Origin: Lineus longissimus
Taxonomy: Eukaryota > Nemertea > Pilidiophora > Heteronemertea > Lineidae
NCBI RefSeq assembly: GCF_910592395.1
Contig: NC_088312.1
Coordinates: forward strand, 13,266,001 to 13,330,000
DNA: 64,000 bases
Reading direction: 5' to 3'
Both the position numbers and the translations under genes were made by a program. This document shows, one piece after another, positions 58,255 to 64,000 of the stretch. Below the pieces are notes generated by a model, which saw only the letters and a list, made by a program, of their open reading frames with translations, was not told the DNA's origin and searched no databases. The number at the start of each line of letters is the position of its first letter. Position 1 is the first letter of the stretch.

Positions 58255-58360
58255 AGGTTAAGCTTTTAGGCTTTTAGGCACTCAAAACCATTTCGCATAT
58301 CAGCTGGCTTGTAGGCCGGAATCCCTCACGTTTTCCCCTTTTCACAACTCAAATTTATTT

Positions 58361-58390
58361 ACTATACGTTTCACAGTGTAAACGTATAGT
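58361..58390. repeat. Perfect 11-bp-arm hairpin
   Basis: ACTATACGTTT (58361-58371), 8-nt loop, AAACGTATAGT (58380-58390). Confidence 0.7.
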
Positions 58391-58429
58391 TTTTGGCTCA
58401 CCGTTGGGGAGTCTACATAATACTGCAGT

Positions 58430-59200
58430 GTCCGGCGTCCGTGGTCGTCGTCGGTATGCTGTTTCAAAAACAGTGGCACGTTTCTTAACCGCTAGGGCTG
58501 TGAACTTGAAACTTTTTGCACATGACTCCCTATGTCAGATAACCTCTGACACTGAACATCGGACGGACCCTATTCTCGACTTGGCCACCAAAACAGAACA
58601 AGTAAAAAGTGCAATACATCGCTTATTAATGACTTATTATCGATAATATGTTATGGTAGAAAGTCCAAGCAAGGATACATCACATCTTGTACTGACTTTG
58701 ATTTGACGTGCCTTTGAAGGTCACAGAGGTCGATCAAATGGCACAAATTGGTTAGGCTTTAACTTGTGCACGTTTCTTAACTGCAGTGACAATTATTCTC
58801 ACATTGGTAAAAATGTACAGTACTAGGGACCAAAGTTCGGTTCGATCTAATTCACAGCTTGGCCACCAGGGGGCCAAATCTGAAAACCTTAAATGCGATT
58901 ATTGTTTAAAAACTTACCGATTGCCGCCAATCTGATATCATGGGTACATCTAACCACCATACGGTATTATATGCCACATGGGCTTTTGTCTTGAGCTACT
59001 GTGCATAAAATGTCCATTTGGCTATGTACTAGCATGTTTCTTAAGCAGCATGAATTGTCTACCAAATATCTATACGGTGTGCACAATGACCCTTGGATCT
59101 ATTACTTGACAACACACTTTGCACAATTATGTACGACAAAAGGGCAAAACTACCACGATTCGATTGATTCATTCGTCATTAGCCAGCTCCTTAATTTTAA
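58430..59200 (+). repeat. Degenerate tandem repeat, ~280-bp unit, about 3 copies
   Basis: CACGTTTCTTAACC at 58477, CACGTTTCTTAACT at 58769 and CATGTTTCTTAAGC near 59034 head the units; TTGGCCACCA at about 58582 and 58859 supports the period. A GAAGGTCACAGAGGTC motif near 58713 recurs at 37229. Non-coding. Confidence 0.55.
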
Positions 59201-59270
59201 AAATGTACCTGCTATTTAATGGCACAATATATTCATGAAGGGATAGAGTAGCGAAGTTCCAAGACCTTTA

Positions 59271-59914
59271 AGCTTGCAGCACACTGGACGCCAACTCCGG
59301 CGGCAAGGCGCGTCAGACTGAACGCGACTGAACGCCTCTCGACGCCAGAGTTGGCGGCCAGTGGATCGCGCACAGAGCACACCTACTCCAAAATCGGCGT
59401 CAAGTAGCGTCTTTTCCGCCACTTTAAAGCATGCAGCACACTGGACGCCAACTCCGGCGGCAAGGCGCGTTTTTTGCCGCAAGAGTCCTGAACGCCTGAA
59501 AAATCCGTAGTGTGCTACGGACGGCGTCAGGCAAACGCCACTTGCCGCCACTTGCCGCCACTTGCCGCCAGATATCTAGCATGTTTGATTTTTGACGCCT
59601 GTAGCGGCGTCTGATCGCCAGTGAACGCAAGAAGAATCCAGGTGTGCTACGGATCGCCGCCAGAGTTGGCGTCAACCAGCGTCAACGGCGAGGCTTTGGC
59701 CAATCAGCTTGCGTCTTGACGTCACATGATATCAAAATTGCAGCCCCCACGATTCTTGGAAGTGGCGGAAAAGACGCTACTAGACGCCAATTCTGAGTAG
59801 GTGTGCTATGAACGCGATCCACTGCCGCCAACTCTGGCGTCGAGCGGCGTTCAGTCGCGTTCAGTCTGACGCGCCTTGCCGCCGAAGTTGGCGTCCAGTG
59901 TGCTGCAAGCTTAA
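59271..59914. mobile_element. Harbinger-type MITE split by the left end of the large Harbinger element
   Basis: Arms 59271-59424 and 59745-59914 are inverted relatives (GCTTGCAGCACACTGGACGC against GCGTCCAGTGTGCTGCAAGC; GTCAGACTGAACGCGACTGA against its inverse), flanked by TTAA at 59268-59271 and 59911-59914, compatible with a 3-bp TTA/TAA Harbinger target. Exactly 317-320 bp of the large element's terminal repeat lies between the arms. A ~45-bp direct duplication (ACCCCATCCTGGG...CTCCCGTTACA) follows at 59915-59985. Confidence 0.7.
59428..59744. repeat. Left TIR of the Harbinger element
   Basis: Inverse of 63475-63790, about 95 percent identical by eye, including TTGCCGCCAC x3 at 59541-59570 and TGATTTTTGACGCCTGTAGC. 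Confidence 0.9.
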
Positions 59915-60066
59915 CCCCATCCTGGGCCATGCGGCGCGACTCTCCCGTTACATTTAACCCATCCTGGGCGACACTCCCGTTACACCCCCGGGGCCACCGA
60001 GCCTAGGGGTTGCATCTAACTAGTGCTGCCATCTTGCGGTAGTCAATCGATGTCTTGGCGGCAACA

Positions 60067-62339
60067 ATGGCAGCGATAAACAGAAGACAGAAAATACGCC
60101 TTATTTTGGCAGTTTATCTGAAATTGCGGCGGAGACGTGCAGCTAAATATAAGGCCTCCTTCCGTAAATTGTGGGCTAAAAGATGGATTCTCCGGAGATC
60201 CCGGCTGGGTGTTTTTAATAACCTAGTGAAGGAACTAGAAATGGAAGATCATGTGTGTTACAAACAGTACTTTAGGATGACTCCACCATTATTCAAGACC
60301 CTAGTGGAGTTCGTAACGGCCGATATAATCAAAGAAAATACACGTTTGAGAAATGCTATATCGCCAGCCGAGAGGTTGGCCATTACGTTGCGGTTTTTGG
60401 CGACAGGTAGGTACGAGGAGGACCAGGGATGTGGTGGTGATGGGTGTGGTCAGCCCACAATACATTCACTTTACCTTTCCACGCAAGATGGCGCAGTGGT
60501 GCATTCTGAATAAAACGCTTTGAAATTGAAGCGAATAAATTATAATTTTACATGTACATGTAATTCTGACGAGTCATGGGCATGTTTTGCAAATCCAGAA
60601 GAATGAAGAATGTCAGACAAACTATATTTCAGTTAAAAACATATCAAATGTTTTTATTAAACAATAACAATAACAATAAACCAAAATTTTAAAAACTCTG
60701 AACATAAAATAAACTTCTAGTAGCCTCAGAAGAATTTGAATTTGTATTGCTTTTAGCTGAACCTATTCACTTATTTTATACTTTTACAGGAGAAACTTTC
60801 AGAAGCCTGATGTTCGCATATCGTGTGGGAGAGAGGACAATTTCAGGGATAGTCAGAGAAACCTGCCAGGCCATCTATGAGGACCTTAAAGATGTCTATC
60901 TTAAGGTAACCTATGCATCCCAAATAGACTGGTTCGGCATTGTCTGCCTAAGCATTTCTGTGTAGCTTGGTCCTGGTTCAGAATTGAGCATTGATGTAAA
61001 ACTCTGTTGTTGGACTTGCTGGACTTGTTGGCCTGACAACATGCCCATTTGAGCCTGAAACATAGTATTCTGGATATTATTCTTCACAATATTTTGTGTT
61101 CTGTTGCTCATGCTTCGCAAGCTTTGGTCAACATAGCTACAAAATTCTGTGATTTCATCAGCCTTGTTCTCAGTATTTTCTGGCTTTGGATCAGGTTCTG
61201 ATAGTGACTGAGCCAAACCTTTTAGGATCTCAAATTCTTGCTCATCACGTTTTATTTTCTTTGCCCTCCGACTGGGTTTTATTTTGGTTGGACACTTTGT
61301 TGACTTCGATTTAGCTACTAGTACGTCATCCTCTGCATCCAAAGTGGAGTCATAATCATAATCATGGGGGAAATCATCATCAGCATCATCATCTTTATTC
61401 TTCTGAAGCATTTCACCACTCGTGTTTGGTTGGTCTTCATCTGTTCCGCTATCTCCGGCACTGGCTTTTGACACCTGAAATTGAATACGACACGCTTATT
61501 AAATAAGCTTGATTTTCATGTTTTTACAGGTTCCAAAAACAAGCGAAGAGTGGCAAGCTGTGGCCAAGGATTATGAAGCAAAGTGGAACTACCCCTTATG
61601 CTTAGGGGCCTTAGATGGCAAGCATATTGCTATAATTCGGCCTACATGCAGTGGATCCACCTATTTCAACTATAAGGGCTTTTTCAGTGTTGTTCTCATG
61701 GCACTGGTGGATGCAAACTACAGATTTCTTTACGTAAATGTAGGGGCCACTGGAAGAAGTGGTGATGCTGGAATCTTTCTGCACTCCGACCTGAAAGAGG
61801 GCATGGATAGCAATACTATGTCCTTTCCCTCCCCTGAGTTCGTTCCAACTTGTAATCAAGAGTTTCATTATCATATCATAGGAGATGACGCCTTCCCACT
61901 GCGCAAGGACTTGATGAAACCATATCCCTTCAGAAACCTTGACCATGACACACAGGTATTCAATTATCGATTCAGCAGGGCGCGCAGAACTGTCGAAAAT
62001 GCATTTGGTATAATGGCCAATAAGTTTCGTGTCTTTCATACCACCATTGGACTTGAACCAGAATTTGTGGAATGCATAATACTTGCAACCTGTTGTCTGC
62101 ATAATTTCCTTATTGAAAACCAGTCACCCCATTACATAGGTCAACAGCTACTTGATAGTGAAGATTCCGAACACAACTTCATCAAAGGAAAATGGAGGGA
62201 TGATCATGAACTAACTGACTTAGAGCCCACCCAAGCAAGAAATGCAACAGCCACAGCAAAGGAGCAAAGATCGTTCTTGAAAGAGTTCTTTAATTCAGAG
62301 ACGGGGAAAGCAGCTTGGCAAGAAAACCACATTCACTAA
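60067..62339 (+). CDS. PIF/Harbinger transposase (HARBI1-like), three exons, apparently intact
   Basis: Exons 60067-60406, 60790-60905 and 61530-62339 join in frame (phases 1 and 0) at ACAG|GTAGGT...TTTTACAG|G and AAG|GTAACC...TTTTTACAG|G. The product is 421 residues, normal for the family. N-terminus: Arg-rich (KLRRRRAAKYKASFRKLWAK), then PAERLAITLRFLATG|ETFRSLMFAYRVG spanning intron 1. The DDE catalytic set is complete: GALDGKH (Asp), IIGDDAFPL (Asp), RRTVENAFGI (Glu), followed by CCLHNFLI. ATG 60067 was chosen because the upstream codons of the frame have no ATG. Intron 2 contains the last exon of the antisense accessory gene, whose stop is only 5 bp from the donor. Alternative: a domesticated HARBI1-like gene, but the flanking TIRs argue for a transposon. 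Confidence 0.9.
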
Positions 62340-63471
62340 GCACTAGTACATGATGACTTAAGTTTCACTTAGCAAATGGTTATCTGAGCACATTCTTTTT
62401 CCTACACTGGGGTATTGGTTCTCCCAATGCTCCTAGCCCTAGAATACATCACAGAAAAGTTATGATAGCAGATGCATTGATTTTGCGCGAAAGTCACCAC
62501 TTAGTAGTGTCTAAATAAAATCAATTGTTTTTTCGGAATTCTAGATAATAAAATACACAAACCGTATCCAAATTTGTTGTTGTCACTTTCACCCCGATGA
62601 ATCTTTCGAGGAATTTGAGTTTCTCTAAAATCCATTTCACCCGAGGAGTGGAGCTTCTTACAGCACTCCCACTTGGCTGGGCTTCTTTGCCTTGCTGTAT
62701 TGATTTCGCAAGCTCTTCATTTTCTTTTTGATTTCTTTCTCTGAAACATAGGTAAATTCACATAGAAATAATGACATATACATGTATATAGTTTTCTGTC
62801 AACTTATCAGGTTATAAAGACTAGTATGAATTTTTGTAATGTTGGGTACAATACATGGGGCAAGCAAAATGATGGCAGGGCTAAGATGAACACATTTAAT
62901 TTGTACAGCTAGCACCCTATTGTTAAACAGCTCAAATAAATGGCAATGACAATGCCTACACTAAACCTTCACCACATAGCTAGCCCCATGGCCATGAATG
63001 GGCACCCGTAGCCACGCCAACGAGTCTACCAATGAACAAGCCAGTATAAACCACCAGGGTACAGCACCATGGCACCATGGCGTCCATGCCAGTAGGCCTA
63101 TAGCATGTATATTATGCATGTATTGTAAGGGCAACAACAATGACAGTCAGAATGTGTGAGTAGCCCAAGTCATGAAGACAGTACGGTGTGCACATCACAT
63201 GGGCGCCAGAAGCCATGCCCTGCCGATATGGCCATGCTGATGACTGATGTGTGTACGATGTTACATGTCCATGTCATGTGTGTGGCATGTGTACTGCCAA
63301 CAGGAGTGGATTTTTACCTGTAATTACAAGCGCTTCAGCTATTTCCTTGATTTTCATTGCCTTGGCTACACGGTTACTGTTCTCTGCCAAGCTCATATCA
63401 AATAGAATGGGGTTTGCTGCCCATATTTCTTTAAATTCGTCCTCTTTATCCCGAGTCTATTCGTAATTCAT
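60911..63471 (-). pseudogene. Harbinger accessory protein with MADF (Myb/SANT-like) domain, three exons, broken
   Basis: Exons on the - strand: 63471-63318, 62740-62593, 61474-60911, with donors ACAG|GTAAAA and GGG|GTGAAA and acceptors GTTTCAG and TTTCAG. Exon 1 gives the MADF start (EFKEIWAANPILFDMSLAEN, VAKAMKIKEIAEAL), exon 2 its end (KEIKKKMKSLRNQYSKAKK, then KWILEKLKFLERF), exon 3 an acidic linker, basic patch (KPSRRAKKIKR) and Gln-rich tail. Breaks: TAG at 63459-63457 four codons after the ATG, and a net one-base loss in exon 2 between KKPS and SGSAV, required by both splice phases. MADF proteins help target Harbinger transposase to DNA. The ATG sits at the inner edge of the TIR. Confidence 0.75.
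62741..63317. other. First intron of the accessory gene
   Basis: Between exons 1 and 2 of the antisense MADF gene; CATGG/CCATGG-rich, no other frame or element seen. Confidence 0.55.
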
Positions 63472-63474
63472 GGG

Positions 63475-63790
63475 GCTGCCATTTTGATATCATGTGACAT
63501 CAAGACACAAGCTGATTGGCCAAAGCCTCGCCGTTGACGCTGGTTGACGCCAACTCTGGCGGCGATCCGTAGCACACCTGGATTCTTCTTGCGTTCACTG
63601 GCGATCAGACGCCGCTACAGGCGTCAAAAATCAAACATGCTAGATATCTGGCGGCAAGTGGCGGCAAGTGGCGGCAAGTGGCGTTTGCCTGACGCCGTCC
63701 GTAGCACACTACGGATTTTTCAGGCGTTCAGGACTCCTGCGGCAAAAAACGCGCCTTGCCGCCGGAGTTGGCGTCCAGTGTGCTGCAAGC
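63475..63790. repeat. Right TIR of the Harbinger element
   Basis: Inverse of 59428-59744, ending GGCGTCCAGTGTGCTGCAAG C; the adjoining sequence from 63791 is unrelated. Confidence 0.9.
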
Positions 63791-64000
63791 TTTACGAAGA
63801 GTTACAAACGACGAAGTACGAAGTGTGCAAATGTAGTCTATCGAGGATATTTTTGAAAATTATGATTTACGAGTCTCGCGTAGATGAATTAGCGCTAGAT
63901 TTAAATGACCAAGTAGACCTTCGAAGTTCGTACTTTGTCGTTCGTATGGTTTCCAAAACATGATAAATGCAAGAAACGAATATTTGCAACTGACTTTATA

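Larger units (their letters stand above)
59428..63790. mobile_element. PIF/Harbinger DNA transposon, 4.36 kb, long TIRs
   Basis: Terminal inverted repeats 59428-59744 and 63475-63790 begin AGC(A/T)TGCAGCACACTGGACG and hold three GGCGGCAAGT units. Between them are a three-exon transposase (+) and an MADF-type accessory gene (-), the two-protein set of PIF/Harbinger elements. The target duplication is unclear (TAA left, TTA right), and a MITE arm sits inside the left end, so the termini were rearranged after insertion. Confidence 0.9.

Noticed and set aside
59216-59930. ORFs of 80-110 codons in the Harbinger ends
   Set aside because: Translations of GC-rich terminal inverted repeats; the same frame appears in the inverted copy at 63544-63963.

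Overview
The window looks like a gene-poor, transposon-rich stretch of an intron-rich marine invertebrate genome (lophotrochozoan, hemichordate or amphioxus-like). I infer this from eukaryotic splice signals, long AT-rich non-coding DNA, many small MITE families, and the mix of BEL/Pao, CR1/L2-type LINEs, Tc1/mariner-like, PIF/Harbinger and Kolobok-like elements. Most of the longer open reading frames belong to transposons or are chance frames.

Host gene. The best host candidate is a neurotrophin-type cystine-knot growth factor on the + strand. The exon at 54249-54484 carries the neurotrophin signature (CPSKTEW, AKDINDTNVEV, QQWFYTVEC, CCSGID). The exon at 52853-53079 joins it in phase and looks like pro-domain. 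A signal-peptide exon at 22235-22310 has the phase needed to join exon 2 and could be the start of the gene. If so, 22.3-52.8 kb is a giant, transposon-filled intron. The last exon was not found in the window.

Transposons, left to right: a small MITE (15-395); a CR1/L2-group LINE (about 4.9-11.05 kb) with ORF1, endonuclease and RT broken by frameshifts, a foldback element and a mariner-like MITE in its 3' UTR; a long-TIR element whose arms carry C/G homopolymers (11788-13006); a BEL/Pao LTR retrotransposon (13809-19514) with short LTRs and a 5-bp target duplication AGGAC, itself hit by an L2-like LINE and by a 1.4-kb TIR element; many MITEs between 19.5 and 38 kb; a 2.3-kb element with 260-bp TIRs carrying a decayed FEN1/XPG-like (PIN) nuclease with a cysteine-rich CXC tail (39573-41897); a Kolobok-like element with a THAP remnant (47315-48365); and a PIF/Harbinger element (59428-63790).

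The Harbinger element is the most complete. Its three-exon transposase on the + strand is intact. A MADF-type accessory gene on the - strand is interdigitated with it, each gene's exons lying in the other's introns, and the accessory gene is broken by one nonsense codon and one frameshift. The strongest unusual items are the neurotrophin gene, the PIN-nuclease transposon, the interleaved Harbinger genes, telomere-type repeats in the loop of an inverted repeat, and palindromic or tRNA-like repeats inside small elements.
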